DNA of 64,000 bases from Algoriphagus halophilus (GTDB lineage: Bacteria > Bacteroidota > Bacteroidia > Cytophagales > Cyclobacteriaceae), in assembly GCF_900129785.1 (NCBI RefSeq), contig NZ_FSRC01000001.1, forward strand, positions 1,612,001 to 1,676,000. The letters are read 5' to 3'. Below the pieces are notes generated by a model. It had not been told where the DNA came from, searched no databases, and saw nothing but the letters and a program-made list of their open reading frames with translations. Numbering within the stretch: the stretch's first letter is position 1; the number at the start of each line of letters is the position of its first letter. Below, in pieces: positions 54,129 to 64,000 of the stretch. A program made the position numbers and the translations under genes.

Positions 54129-55754
54129 TTACCTTTCAAAACGCTTAAAAAACGAATCCTCATTCCAAGTTGGCCTGGTTTCCGAGGTATTAATCAGATA
54201 ACTATTCATAAACTGAAGTTCAACATAAGTTTTGGCCCCTTCGAAATTAAAGCTGGCTCCAAGTTCGTCAGAGGGTTTATGATAAATCTGGCTCATCATA
54301 TGGGTGATTGCCGAGTCCAATCCTGTCGGAGAATCTTTCGTCTGAATACCGAATTTCATCCTTAAAGCTGGAATGCCTGCTTTTACAAAACTGTAATTAT
54401 CACTTCTGACGAAACGAACCTCCTCTGGCAAATGATCCTCATCGATTTTTAATCCTAGCAAACTCGTAGATCGCTCCACTATTTTCATAATGCTGCTTTG
54501 CTCTGCTCCTAAAGGTTCCACGGAAACCAAGGGACCGACCATTGTCGGCATATCAGTATTAACATTGGCGATAATGCTTTCAGCAGGCACTACCGGATTT
54601 TCTGCCAGGTACAATGATCCCAACAAGCCCATTTCTTCTGCGGTTACTGCAGCAAAGATGACCGAACGCTTAGGTTTAGAAGGTAACTCGCTGTAGAGCC
54701 GGGCAATCTCTAGCATAGCACTGATCCCCGACGCATTATCATGAGCTCCATTGTAAATCGAATCACCATTCACAGGAGTTCCCACTCCTACATGATCCAA
54801 ATGTGCCGTATGAATGACGTATTCATTTTTTAATTCAGCTCCTTCCAAAACTCCAACAACATTGGAACTTTCAAATTCTGAAAAATTATTTACAATTTTT
54901 CCTTTTAAGAAAATAGTATTGTTTGGCTGCGTGACTTCACCTTGAAGGTATTTTTCCAAAATAAGATCTACATCATTAGCTGTGATTTTTCGGATAAATT
55001 CCCAATCGAAATAACCTCCGAATTTCATGTTTCCATAGTTGGATCGACCGGCAAATTCACCATCAGGCATTTTTACACTGACAATACCACCTTTTGAATA
55101 GCGATCATAACTTCCCTTAAAACTACCTCTCCCTTCTGGGAAAGTGGTAAAAATGATTCCTAATGCCCCCTTTTCACTTAAGGTATTAATCTTCGTATTG
55201 GTATTGCTAAAATGTGCACGTTCTGTGGCAGGCAATACATCTGGCCCTCCGTTATAAATGACTACAATTTTGTCCTTTACTTCTAGGTTTTCAAAATCAT
55301 TATAACCAAACTGTGCAGCATCTATACCATATCCAGCAATCACCAATTCTCCTTCAAATTCTAGTTCGGGTGAACTCGAGTTTCCAAGGAAAAAGTAATC
55401 CATTCCTACTTTCGCAGTATCCTGATTATTCAGGATAAGGTAAGAGGAGCTTTCATCGATGATGGATTTCCTGAAAGTCATAGGTTGTAAATAGCTACTT
55501 CCCTCCTTATTTCCCAGCGGCTTGATACCCAAAGATTGATACTGATCAATCACATATTGCATAGCTTCTTCATATTCAGGAGTTCCTGGCAATCTCCCTC
55601 TTAAACTATCGTCGGAAAGTACTGCTATATGTCTCTTGATCAGATCTGCATCCGCCATATCTGCATAAGAAAGCAATGCCTGGTCATCTAGGATAGCAGG
55701 TTTACAATTAACGAGTAGTGTTATTAGGAAAAGAAAAATTAGGGAGTTTTTCAT
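54129..55754 (-). CDS. M28-family zinc metallopeptidase lipoprotein with PA domain
   Basis: A 541-residue protein. Lipoprotein signal MKNSLIFLFLITLLVNC. A protease-associated domain (about 125-270) is inserted before the catalytic core. Zinc ligands: HTAHLDHVG (His near 315), NGAHDNASGISAMLE (Asp near 337), AVTAEEMGLLGS (catalytic Glu-Glu near 370), NVNTDMP (Asp near 395) and SAITHMMSQIYHKPSDE (distal His). It is an exported aminopeptidase that probably trims peptides for nutrition. Confidence 0.92.
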   Translation of the reverse strand: MKNSLIFLFLITLLVNCKPAILDDQALLSYADMADADLIKRHIAVLSDDSLRGRLPGTPEYEEAMQYVIDQYQSLGIKPLGNKEGSSYLQPMTFRKSIIDESSSYLILNNQDTAKVGMDYFFLGNSSSPELEFEGELVIAGYGIDAAQFGYNDFENLEVKDKIVVIYNGGPDVLPATERAHFSNTNTKINTLSEKGALGIIFTTFPEGRGSFKGSYDRYSKGGIVSVKMPDGEFAGRSNYGNMKFGGYFDWEFIRKITANDVDLILEKYLQGEVTQPNNTIFLKGKIVNNFSEFESSNVVGVLEGAELKNEYVIHTAHLDHVGVGTPVNGDSIYNGAHDNASGISAMLEIARLYSELPSKPKRSVIFAAVTAEEMGLLGSLYLAENPVVPAESIIANVNTDMPTMVGPLVSVEPLGAEQSSIMKIVERSTSLLGLKIDEDHLPEEVRFVRSDNYSFVKAGIPALRMKFGIQTKDSPTGLDSAITHMMSQIYHKPSDELGASFNFEGAKTYVELQFMNSYLINTSETRPTWNEDSFFKRFER

Positions 55755-55844
55755 AGTAAGGGGATAAACAGTTAATCTTCAAATTTACAGTCACTTAAGA
55801 TAAAGCAAAAAGTCAAATGATTTCATAAGATGGGGTATTGGAAA

Positions 55845-55880
55845 TCCTTAAAAAGAAAGGCGTAATTACAATTTACGCCT
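55845..55880 (-). terminator. Intrinsic terminator for the 91-aa gene
   Basis: Read on the minus strand, AGGCGTAA and TTACGCCT (55858-55880) form an eight-pair stem with a seven-base loop followed by TTCTTTTT. It lies about 45 bases beyond the 91-residue gene stop at 55924. Confidence 0.8.
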
Positions 55881-55923
55881 CCCCAACAATCTATTTGATA
55901 ATGGTAGAAATTTATTGAATATC

Positions 55924-56199
55924 CTATAAATGAAACTCTTTGTCCATTACAAAAATCTTCACGGTCTCCCTGATCACTCCATCATTTGCCATCGCAGCTG
56001 GGCCTTCAGTTTCAAGGATTTTCATGTAGGTATCTAGATTTTCTACTTCAAATATTAGTGCTACTTCATTTCCCTCCTGGATGGAGATATGAATGGGACT
56101 TGCACATGTTTGGCGCTTAAACAATTCGCCATGAGTTCGAAAACCTTCTTCCCACTTTGCGGAATCTTCCACTTTTGCGGTAATAATTACTTTTTTCAT
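55924..56199 (-). CDS. Small ABM-like ferredoxin-fold protein
   Basis: A 91-residue cytoplasmic protein: KKVIITAKVEDSAKWEEGF at the N-terminus, HISIQEGNEVALIFEVEN in the middle and a final VMDKEF. The beta-alpha-beta pattern is that of antibiotic-biosynthesis-monooxygenase-like dimeric ferredoxin folds. No active-site residue is clear. It stands alone with its own terminator. Function unknown. Confidence 0.7.
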   Translation of the reverse strand: MKKVIITAKVEDSAKWEEGFRTHGELFKRQTCASPIHISIQEGNEVALIFEVENLDTYMKILETEGPAAMANDGVIRETVKIFVMDKEFHL

Positions 56200-56498
56200 G
56201 ATTTTGTAGTTTGATCCTATGTTAAGTTATCAAAAAATATTCATTTCGGAGTATGTTTTGTTCTGATAACCAGTAATTTATATTGATGTGGTAAGTCGCC
56301 CTCTTCGGAATGGCTCTATTGCTTAGATTTATTTTTTGAAAGGACTCAATTCAAATCAAAGACCGAGAAATCTATATTTTGAGATTTCATTTAAAAGACA
56401 TTGTTAATCCTTGATTTGTGCGAGTAGGAATCTTTAAAATTTTATTATTTTAAATTCACAATGTTCTTTTTTTCAACCCCTAGTTTTTATCTGCTCTC

Positions 56499-59435
56499 AT
56501 GAAACAAAAGTTTCCTATTTCTATTCAGTATTTAATTTTAGCCTTTTGTTTTCTCTTTTCCTGTAAAGAGGATTTAGTGCTGGAGGAGTTTCAAATTGAA
56601 CCTGGATTTTCCTTAGATAGAGTTGCTGCTGAACCATTAATTAAGGACCCAGTAGATTTGGAGTTTAATGAATTAGGAGATGCTCTGGTGCTAGAAATGC
56701 CGGGATATCCTTTTGAAGATCAGCAAAGTAGAATCTTGGTCTTAAAAGATAGGAACAAGGATGGAGTATATGATGATAGGATTGTTTTCATAGAAAACTT
56801 GCAGCTAGCCAACTCATTTATGCCCTATAAAAAAGGCGTTTTAGTGGCAGCTCCCCCCTATTTATTATTTGTCCGTGATGAAAATCAAGATTATATCCCT
56901 GAAAAAGTGGATACCTTGATGGGTGGATTTTCTACTGGAAATTTACAACACAATTACAATGCCCTGACTTTTGGGCTAGATAACTGGATTTATGCAGCCA
57001 ATGGTGGAAATGATGGAAAGCCATTTTGGTGGGGTGAACCAGATAGTCAGTTGGATTTACGAGGTCAGGATTTCCGATTTAATCTGGAGACAAAAACCTT
57101 GGAACGCTTGGGTGAATCTTCTGGCGGATTCGGACTCGCAATGGATGATTTTGGGCGGGTATTTGAAACGCATAACCTGGAACATATCTCTCAGCTTGTT
57201 TTTCCAGACCGATATAAAAATGGTCATCAAATCTTGAAAAACCATACCCTTCATAATATTTCAAATCATGAAGAAAATGGCTTAGCTCGTATTTTTCCAA
57301 TTGGAGAGCAAGAATCCCGTGTGAATCATCCTGAGCAATCTGGTTATTTTTCTGGAGCTTGTGGGATAACCTATTATGGAGGAGGCTCTCTAGGGGTTGA
57401 ATACGAAAATACCATATGGGTCGCAGATGTGGTTTTAAATCTAATTCATGTAGATAAAATACAATCCAATGGTTCTGCTTTTATAGCTTCTAGAGCCTTG
57501 GAAAATCGTGATTTCCTTGCAAGTTCCGACCGTTCCTTTCGTCCTGTAAATATGAATTTAGGGCCAGATGGCAGCATGTATGTGGTTGATATGTATCGTA
57601 AAGTGATAGAACATCCTGAATGGATTCCAGATGAAATTGAAAAAACATTGGATCTGGAGGCTGGAAAAGATCAGGGTCGAATTTATAAAATCACAAAAAA
57701 AGACGTAAATATTCCTTTCGATTTGGATCAATTTAAGAGCCAAAAAGGATTAGTAAAGAGTTTAAATCATTCCAATCAATGGGTTAGAAAAACCGCACAC
57801 CGACTTTTGATCGATCAAGTCCTCACAGATGAAACAATTAAGGAATTAAACAGGAACTTGGTAACTGGTAATGATTTCGCCAAACTTCATGCTTTATGGA
57901 TTTTAGGTACAAAGAAAAAATTTAAAGAAGGAGCCTTGCTTGGAGCACTTCAGGATCCGTCTCGCGATATCCGAGAAAATGCTTTACTAGTTGCAGAACA
58001 AGAGTTAGATGCTCACCCAGATATCCTTGCAGCAGTCTTAGCTAGCCTAGGTGATCCTGATAACCGGGTTCGCATGCAAGCAGCGCTCTCTATTTCTACC
58101 TTGGGTATAGAAAGATTATCTGAGCTCAAACAGGAGGTTATGGTTGGAGTTCAAAATGCCATTACCCTACCTTATGACGACTGGAATATTGCAGCATATA
58201 CTTTAGCTACCGGACCTTTCGCACCAGAATTACTTTCTACTCTTTTAGTAAGTCCCTCGATACAAATTCCTGAGCAGTTTCTTAGTTCCCTTGCTTTAAA
58301 TGCTGGAAAAGATGGGAATGATGCCAAATCTATTCTTCAAGCTTTGAATAATTCGGATGTCCAAATGAGTGTCAAACAACAAATAATTAGACAGTTTTCC
58401 TTTGGTCTGGATGAGAAAAGTGGAAGCGCTCTTGAACCCTATATTTTGGCATTAGAACAATCTGGGGACCCAGGTTTGATTTCAGAATTAGCCCAATTGC
58501 GAAGTAAACTTCATTTGAACACTTCTCCTGAATTCTTACAATTAAGCCAAGCGGCATTGAGGAAAGTAAATGATAAATCCATGTCTGAAAGTTTTAGGCT
58601 CCAACAATTGTCTTTAATAGAACTACTTCCCTATGAAGTCAAATCAGATGTGCTATTTCAGTGTTTAAGTAATACAGAACCTCTCAAACTTCAAGAGAAT
58701 GCATTAAGGCAATTATCTAAATACAATGAACAGGAAATCGGGAAAAAAATCGTAGATATTTGGAACGAGTTAAGCCCCCAAACCAGAAGGTATGCCAGCG
58801 ACCTTCTGCTCTATGTTGAAACCCATCATGATGCTTTATTGACTGGATTGGAAAATGGACAAATTAATATAGGCGAAATGAATTTTGATTTAGAGCGGAG
58901 AAGAACATTGCTTTGGTGGACGGACAATGAAGAAACAAAGCGTAGGGCTGAAAAATTATTTACTGATTCTGGTGTTTCAAATCGGAAAGAGGCAATTGAT
59001 CAAATGAAGCCTGCTTTGGCGCTAAATGGGTCTGTTTTAGATGGAGCGAACGTGTTTGAAAATATCTGTGCAAACTGCCATATCTTTGGAAAGACCGGAA
59101 ATGAAGTAGGTCCTGCATTGACTGAAATAGGACGAAAAAGCAAAGAAACCAACCTGCATGATATACTTGATCCCAACGCAGGAGTGGATACCAAATATAT
59201 CAACCATAGGCTTGAGACTAATGATGGAGTGGTTCATCTTGGAATAGTTTCTAATGAAACTGATGAGAATATCACTATCAAAAAGCCAGGGGGAGAAAGT
59301 GTTACTATTTACAAATCGAATATTAAAGAATTTCGTTCTTTAGGAACTTCTCTGATGATGGAAGGTCTTGAAAATAGCATGACCCACCAAGAAATGGCTG
59401 ACTTGTTAGCGTTTTTACAAAGTGGGGTTGAATGA
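56499..59435 (+). CDS. PVC-type propeller / HEAT / cytochrome c lipoprotein
   Basis: A 978-residue protein. Lipoprotein signal (lipobox LFSC). Residues about 30-400 form a membrane-bound-dehydrogenase propeller (LEMPGYPF, LTFGLDNWIYAANGGNDG, VVDMYRKVIEHPEW). Residues about 405-830 are HEAT-like helical repeats. The C-terminal domain (about 850-978) has haem site CANCH (near 857), then GPALTEIGRKSKETNLHDILDP and DGVVHLGIVSNE, the usual PVC-type cytochrome tail. It probably oxidises a carbohydrate outside the cytoplasm. It is a haem counterpart to the copper-ended fusion at 4144-7629. Confidence 0.93.
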   Translation: MKQKFPISIQYLILAFCFLFSCKEDLVLEEFQIEPGFSLDRVAAEPLIKDPVDLEFNELGDALVLEMPGYPFEDQQSRILVLKDRNKDGVYDDRIVFIENLQLANSFMPYKKGVLVAAPPYLLFVRDENQDYIPEKVDTLMGGFSTGNLQHNYNALTFGLDNWIYAANGGNDGKPFWWGEPDSQLDLRGQDFRFNLETKTLERLGESSGGFGLAMDDFGRVFETHNLEHISQLVFPDRYKNGHQILKNHTLHNISNHEENGLARIFPIGEQESRVNHPEQSGYFSGACGITYYGGGSLGVEYENTIWVADVVLNLIHVDKIQSNGSAFIASRALENRDFLASSDRSFRPVNMNLGPDGSMYVVDMYRKVIEHPEWIPDEIEKTLDLEAGKDQGRIYKITKKDVNIPFDLDQFKSQKGLVKSLNHSNQWVRKTAHRLLIDQVLTDETIKELNRNLVTGNDFAKLHALWILGTKKKFKEGALLGALQDPSRDIRENALLVAEQELDAHPDILAAVLASLGDPDNRVRMQAALSISTLGIERLSELKQEVMVGVQNAITLPYDDWNIAAYTLATGPFAPELLSTLLVSPSIQIPEQFLSSLALNAGKDGNDAKSILQALNNSDVQMSVKQQIIRQFSFGLDEKSGSALEPYILALEQSGDPGLISELAQLRSKLHLNTSPEFLQLSQAALRKVNDKSMSESFRLQQLSLIELLPYEVKSDVLFQCLSNTEPLKLQENALRQLSKYNEQEIGKKIVDIWNELSPQTRRYASDLLLYVETHHDALLTGLENGQINIGEMNFDLERRRTLLWWTDNEETKRRAEKLFTDSGVSNRKEAIDQMKPALALNGSVLDGANVFENICANCHIFGKTGNEVGPALTEIGRKSKETNLHDILDPNAGVDTKYINHRLETNDGVVHLGIVSNETDENITIKKPGGESVTIYKSNIKEFRSLGTSLMMEGLENSMTHQEMADLLAFLQSGVE

Positions 59436-59451
59436 AGTTTAAGGGACTCCT

Positions 59452-60921
59452 TTACAAAAAGGAGGAAATTAATCTAGCAGTGGCAAAGGTCAACTTTTTG
59501 AAAGTGCTCAAATTATGAAACTGCTCTTTGGTCATTTCCACACTTTCTTGAAGGTCCTTGAAAAACATATTTTCCATTTTAAGCCCAAATTCTGAACCGT
59601 AGATCACAGACATCAATTCGAAATTCAAATCAAAACTCCTAATATCCATATTTGCAGTTCCGATGATACTAATCTTTTGATCTGCTACGACTGTCTTTGC
59701 ATGAATGAACCCTTTTTTATAGAGAAAGATTCGAACTCCTGCCTCTAATAATTCAGCAAAGTAGAATTTGGAAGCTGCTCCAACGATTGCAGAATCTGAT
59801 TTTTCAGGTAACAATATCCTGACATCTACTCCGCTTAAAGCTGCTTGTTTTAGGGAGTTTAGAATTCCTTCATTTGGAATAAAATAGGGGTTTGTAATAT
59901 ACAGACTGCGGCGTGCTATTGTAAATGACTTAAAATAAGTCATCATAATATTTGATTGGGGATACACAGGACCTCCAGCCATGAGTTGTGCGAGCCCCTT
60001 GGTTCCTACCCCATCCAGTTGTTCACTTTCAGGAAATAATTCTTTTTGGAACTCGATCTTTTTTTCTTGAGCCATATTCCAACTCACGATAAAATGCCTT
60101 TGCAAGCTGTGGACAAGAGGTCCAGAAAATTTCACATGAGTGTCCCGCCAATAAAGACCCGTATCTATGGAGTTATCATATCGATCTGAAATATTAATTC
60201 CTCCAAGAAAGCCAATCTTCCCATCGATGATAATCACTTTTCTATGATCTCGATGATTTAATCTATTCGCAAATTGCCGCAATTTTACTTTGATATTGGG
60301 GTAAATTGCCACCCCGTTTTCCTTTAATTCTTTTACTATATTTTTATGAATTCCTCTACTGGCATAATCATCATAGAGTACTTTGATTGACAATCCTGCC
60401 TTTGATTTATTAATTAAAATTTCTTTGATTTGATTACCTCGAATATCATTTTCCCAGGCATAATATTCCATATGGATAAAATGCTCTGCCTGCTCTAAAG
60501 ACTTTAATACTTCAGGAAATTTTTCCTCTCCATTTACCAATAATTCAAATGAATTTTCACTGAGGTACTCTCCCATCATATTAAGTTGAAACTTGACTAA
60601 TCCTTCATAATGGCCAAATTCCTCCTTATACTTTTCTAACAAATGATTTGTGTTATTGGGAATCACTTGAAAATAATCTTGATCTAAATCTTTTTGTACA
60701 GAAACTGCACGATGGTTATGTCGCTTATGTCTATAATTGATGCCCACAGAATAATAAATAATCATTCCCAGTATGGGTAGTACGATAACCAGCAATAAAT
60801 AAGCTAGTGTTTTTGAGGTTGAATGGGTGTCAAGTAAAATTCTGAAAATTGTAAAGATCAATGCGAATAAGTATACCAAAGAAAAAATATGATTGATCGT
60901 AAAAAACTGGCCTATATTCAT
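59452..60921 (-). CDS. cls: Cardiolipin synthase (phospholipase D family)
   Basis: A 489-residue membrane enzyme with two N-terminal helices (about 10-60) and two HKD motifs: LNHRDHRKVIIIDGKIGFLGG (about 214-234) and FIHAKTVVADQKISIIGTAN (about 396-415). It joins two phosphatidylglycerol molecules, or a related pair, to make cardiolipin at the inner membrane. Its length and order match the bacterial Cls family. Monocistronic by position. Confidence 0.94.
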   Translation of the reverse strand: MNIGQFFTINHIFSLVYLFALIFTIFRILLDTHSTSKTLAYLLLVIVLPILGMIIYYSVGINYRHKRHNHRAVSVQKDLDQDYFQVIPNNTNHLLEKYKEEFGHYEGLVKFQLNMMGEYLSENSFELLVNGEEKFPEVLKSLEQAEHFIHMEYYAWENDIRGNQIKEILINKSKAGLSIKVLYDDYASRGIHKNIVKELKENGVAIYPNIKVKLRQFANRLNHRDHRKVIIIDGKIGFLGGINISDRYDNSIDTGLYWRDTHVKFSGPLVHSLQRHFIVSWNMAQEKKIEFQKELFPESEQLDGVGTKGLAQLMAGGPVYPQSNIMMTYFKSFTIARRSLYITNPYFIPNEGILNSLKQAALSGVDVRILLPEKSDSAIVGAASKFYFAELLEAGVRIFLYKKGFIHAKTVVADQKISIIGTANMDIRSFDLNFELMSVIYGSEFGLKMENMFFKDLQESVEMTKEQFHNLSTFKKLTFATARLISSFL

Positions 60922-61015
60922 TGAACTTTAGATTTATAAAGAAAATCGGGAAACTGCATGCAGCTTTATTAATGTACTTCTATTAGAGAGTTTTTCATTT
61001 TAAATAATAATCATC

Positions 61016-62104
61016 TCATTTTGCCGACTCAGGGTCATTTTCAGAGTTTATAATATCCTTGGGAATGGATACAAATAGTGCGACTAAAGGTTTTGTTCTG
61101 TCATTGTATTGCATCATTACTTTGAGGATTCCAGCAAATGGCATAAATAGAATCATTCCAGAAATACCCCAAATTAACCCACCCAAAATCACGGATAGAA
61201 ATATTACGAATGCATTTAGGTTAATTTTATTTCCAATGATAATAGGCTTAAAAACATAACTTTTTAATGCGTTCCCTACTAAGATACTGCCTAAAGCCAA
61301 AGCTGGAAGTGTCAAATCATCACTGGAAATAATCGCGAAGATCACTACGATAATCATCCCTATGGGATTTCCGATATAAGGAATTAGAGTTAATAGAGAA
61401 ACAAGAAGTGCAAAAAACAATGCATACTTTAATCCAATTGCAAGGAATAAAACCAGTAACAGAATGGTCAAAATGAAGGTGATGGAAAATAGACCAAATA
61501 GAAAATTACTTATCACATCTGAAATTTCAGTTACTTGCTTTTTCTTAACACTAAACGTTTCAATTCCTTTTGTCTTTAGCTTCAAATAATAAAGGTAATT
61601 GTCTCGATAATAGAGTATAAAGAATAGATAAAGCCCTACAAGAAAAATTTCTCCAAATGACTTACCCAAGGATTTCAAAACATTAGAAATGGTTTCGGAA
61701 TGATTGGAGATCCAAATATGTATCTGATTTTGGTCTATGAGCGGTAAATGAATCCCATAGTCCTCAAGTAAGAGGATGGTTTGTTGAATGGATTCAATCA
61801 GAAGTATGCTGAAATCAGGGATTCCTTTGATAATAGAGACGATCTCTATATAAAAAAAATAGAAAAGCATTAAAATAATCAGAAGTATGAGGATCACGTA
61901 AACGAGGGAAGAAATCATCCTATTGATCCTATATCTATTTTCGATTTTGTTCAACATGCGGAAGGAAGCCAGTGCAATCAACAAACTCCAAGCAAGTGGA
62001 ATCAAAAATGATTTGGCTAGGATGAGAATTAAAACAATTAATACAAAACAGATTAATAGAGCTGTGATACCAAAAAGTCTTGAATTAATCGAGCTAGATT
62101 GCAT
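61016..62104 (-). CDS. AI-2E (PerM/TqsA)-family membrane protein
   Basis: A 362-residue protein with about eight membrane helices. It has the family signatures FLIPLAWSLLIALA near the start, a long soluble stretch after helix 3, and ALFFALLVSLLTLIPYIGNPIG (about 221-242). Members export autoinducer-2-like molecules or act as ion-coupled permeases; most have no proven substrate. It lies 94 bases upstream of the cardiolipin synthase on the same strand. Confidence 0.9.
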   Translation of the reverse strand: MQSSSINSRLFGITALLICFVLIVLILILAKSFLIPLAWSLLIALASFRMLNKIENRYRINRMISSLVYVILILLIILMLFYFFYIEIVSIIKGIPDFSILLIESIQQTILLLEDYGIHLPLIDQNQIHIWISNHSETISNVLKSLGKSFGEIFLVGLYLFFILYYRDNYLYYLKLKTKGIETFSVKKKQVTEISDVISNFLFGLFSITFILTILLLVLFLAIGLKYALFFALLVSLLTLIPYIGNPIGMIIVVIFAIISSDDLTLPALALGSILVGNALKSYVFKPIIIGNKINLNAFVIFLSVILGGLIWGISGMILFMPFAGILKVMMQYNDRTKPLVALFVSIPKDIINSENDPESAK

Positions 62105-62316
62105 TTATTGAATTTTAAAATCAAAATAACATTTTGTTCCAATATTTCATATTTAGCAAGACCCCTATCTTCCTTTGGTTTAGATAGGATTATAGTTAAC
62201 TAATTTTAATTGAAAGCTCCAGTCCTCCTCATTTTTATCTTCAGTTTTCAACTTTAAGTCTTCTAACTTGGTAGAATACCGATCACTGAACCCTGAATAA
62301 CTATTTACTCAACACC

Positions 62317-63948
62317 TTATTTCTGTTCCCATTTCGCATCCATCAACACCCAGGTATTAGGGTCAAGAATAACTTCTTCGGGAGCGGTTTCCAATGGAAT
62401 TTCAATGCTATTTTTCATCTCTTTTATCCAAATGGTTTTCAACTCAGTTTTGTCTTTCGACTTTATAGCGAGCTCAATAGGCATCAGGAACTCACTTCCA
62501 TCGTTTTGAACTTGGTTTAAAGTGATTTTCACTAGTTTTTTACCTGTATCATATGACCAATTACCTTCCACTCTTAAAGCTCCAGGTTGATATAACCATT
62601 GCTCAAAAAACCGTTCCAGATCTTTTCCAGAGGCCTTTTCCATTTCTTTTCTAAAATCTGCAGTGGTTGCGTTTCCATTTTGATACTTGGCATAATAAGC
62701 TTGGATGCCTTTCCAGAAGTTCTCCGTTCCGATGACTCCCCGAAGCATGTGTAATATCCAACTTCCTTTTTGATAGGTATGGGAACTCACCACCTTGCTC
62801 ATATCACTCAGGTTATCATGGACGATTCGATAGTCGGGATTTTTTTCATGAAAAGCGTCAACCGTCTTTTTACTATTGGCCAGTCCTTCCAAAAAATCAT
62901 CTCTTCCGTACGCATGCTCTCTGAACAACAAAGTAAAATAAGTTGCAAAACCCTCACTCAACCAAACATCGTCCCAGTCGTATTCCGTTACTGCATTTCC
63001 AAACCATTGGTGGGCAATCTCATGAATGATCACATTTCTCCAGCGGGTATTTCTATCCCCCACAACCGAATTTTCGCTATATAAAATGGCTGATGCTGCT
63101 TCCATTCCACCGCTGACACTATTGGATTGGATATTGGCAAGTTTCTCATAGGAAAATGGACCTACGTAATCGCTGTAGAATTCAAGAACCTGTTTTGTGG
63201 GAACTGCGAAGTCATAAAAGCCCTTTTCTCGATCTTGATAGTAAACCCAAGTCTGAATTGACTTGTGGTCAAACTGATCTACTTCCTGCATAGCAAAACG
63301 AGCAACTCCCAAAACATACAACCAAGAAGCGATTGGAACAGACTGTTTCCAATGGGTCAATCGGTTTCCATTCCCCAGATCTGTTTCTTCTATCTTTAAT
63401 CCATTTGATACCACCTGGTAATGTGATGGAGCAGTAACAATAAATTCACAAGTAGCTTTGTCATAGGGATGGTCTACCATAGCTAGCCAGTTTCTTCCTT
63501 TATCAGGCCAATTGTCACTGAAAAAGGTTCGATCCCCATATTTGTTTTTGGCAATTTTTAACCCGGAAGCTGGTACTCCTGAATAAACAATTTGGTATTG
63601 CTTTTCTTGATCTTTTTTGGAGCTAGATGGTAGTTTGATTTTTAATTCTTCTCCTTCGTGTGTAAATGCAAGTTCCTGTCCTTCAGATTGAATGGATGAA
63701 ACGGTCATTCCTTTATTTTCCAATGCTTTTGAAGCTTTTACCAAGTCTAAACGAAGGCTATCCTCCCCTTCTCCCAGATATCGAACATCAAGGATTAATT
63801 CACAGGTAATTTCATCAGTATCATCAGATAACTTGATGTTAAACTGGTAGTTCAGGACATCTACTTTAGGATTTTTGGGATATGAATCCGTCCGGGCGAA
63901 TGCGGAGGAGGAAAATAAGATAAATAGTAGGATATAGTAATTCTTCAT
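62317..63948 (-). CDS. M1-family zinc aminopeptidase
   Basis: About 543 residues from ATG 63948, which begins a signal peptide (MKNYYILLFILFSSSAFA); the frame opens ten codons earlier. The N-terminal beta domain is followed by the exopeptidase motif SGGMEAAS (GAMEN-like) and the zinc site HEIAHQWFGN...WLSEGFATYF (H-E-x2-H then Glu 18 residues on). The C-terminal helical domain is short and the chain ends with QK, so it is the compact form seen in Bacteroidota. It cleaves N-terminal residues of peptides in the periplasm. Confidence 0.93.
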   Translation of the reverse strand: MKNYYILLFILFSSSAFARTDSYPKNPKVDVLNYQFNIKLSDDTDEITCELILDVRYLGEGEDSLRLDLVKASKALENKGMTVSSIQSEGQELAFTHEGEELKIKLPSSSKKDQEKQYQIVYSGVPASGLKIAKNKYGDRTFFSDNWPDKGRNWLAMVDHPYDKATCEFIVTAPSHYQVVSNGLKIEETDLGNGNRLTHWKQSVPIASWLYVLGVARFAMQEVDQFDHKSIQTWVYYQDREKGFYDFAVPTKQVLEFYSDYVGPFSYEKLANIQSNSVSGGMEAASAILYSENSVVGDRNTRWRNVIIHEIAHQWFGNAVTEYDWDDVWLSEGFATYFTLLFREHAYGRDDFLEGLANSKKTVDAFHEKNPDYRIVHDNLSDMSKVVSSHTYQKGSWILHMLRGVIGTENFWKGIQAYYAKYQNGNATTADFRKEMEKASGKDLERFFEQWLYQPGALRVEGNWSYDTGKKLVKITLNQVQNDGSEFLMPIELAIKSKDKTELKTIWIKEMKNSIEIPLETAPEEVILDPNTWVLMDAKWEQK

Positions 63949-64000
63949 GGTATTGGGAATAGGACAAAATGAAGACATGTGTCTATTTTAATGTAGAAAG

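Noticed and set aside
59447..59464. Hairpin CTCCTTT-ACAA-AAAGGAG between two genes as a terminator
   Set aside because: No T run follows on either strand and it overlaps the cardiolipin synthase stop codon.

Overview
The window looks like a chromosome segment of an aerobic Bacteroidota bacterium, most likely order Cytophagales and close to the Cyclobacteriaceae (Algoriphagus/Cyclobacterium type). This is an inference from gene content: a TonB-dependent receptor with a carboxypeptidase-regulatory-like N-terminal domain, LytS/LytTR signalling pairs, ThuA and PVC-type propeller lipoproteins, a head-GIN lipoprotein, many lipoprotein signal peptides, and AT-rich intergenic DNA with little sign of Shine-Dalgarno sites.

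Layout. (1) 1-12907 is a catabolic and housekeeping region: the edge of a sulfatase-like lipoprotein, an SGNH hydrolase, a monohaem cytochrome c, a sugar-oxidation operon (ThuA-propeller-cupredoxin fusion, TIM-barrel isomerase, Gfo/Idh/MocA oxidoreductase) with a divergent AraC regulator, a LytS/LytTR two-component pair preceded by an unlisted 47-aa membrane peptide gene, and a DASS/SLC13 symporter. (2) 12988-30499 is a compact divergent non-ribosomal peptide cluster. The minus-strand operon runs ornithine-cyclodeaminase-like protein, TonB receptor, acyl-CoA dehydrogenase, free-standing adenylation enzyme, PhyH-type dioxygenase, carrier protein, C-A-PCP synthetase. The plus-strand operon runs HupE/UreJ-type membrane protein, C-A-PCP-TE synthetase, Sfp-type phosphopantetheinyl transferase. 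A receptor plus a HupE-like metal permease suggests a metallophore-like product. The first synthetase has a WbpG/PseA-like PP-loop ATPase inserted between adenylation motifs A8 and A9, in a domain whose specificity code reads as asparagine. I rate this the most novel item in the window.

(3) 30500-35975 is an AT-rich accessory locus: a four-helix membrane protein plus a DGQHR protein on the plus strand, convergent with a Dam-type adenine methyltransferase overlapping a large PD-(D/E)XK + DGQHR + HEPN protein. It is a plausible uncharacterised DNA-modification/restriction-like defence system. (4) 35976-41897 holds an intact TauE/SafE gene and two decayed copies of its 3' end, which separate a GreB cassette from a LytTR/GIN/outer-membrane/S41 cassette. 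This looks like repeated insertion of foreign DNA at the 3' end of one gene.

(5) 41898-64000 is a mixed region: a BNR/VPS10-like propeller protein, a LOV-SpoIIE photoreceptor phosphatase, a zinc phospholipase C-like exoprotein, an amidohydrolase/dipeptidase-like pair, a sialidase-like lipoprotein, a second TauE, an M28 peptidase, a PVC-type cytochrome c propeller protein, cardiolipin synthase, an AI-2E family permease and an M1 aminopeptidase. I saw no rRNA, tRNA, CRISPR array, intact transposase or integrase. All family calls are by eye from motifs; no database search was run.
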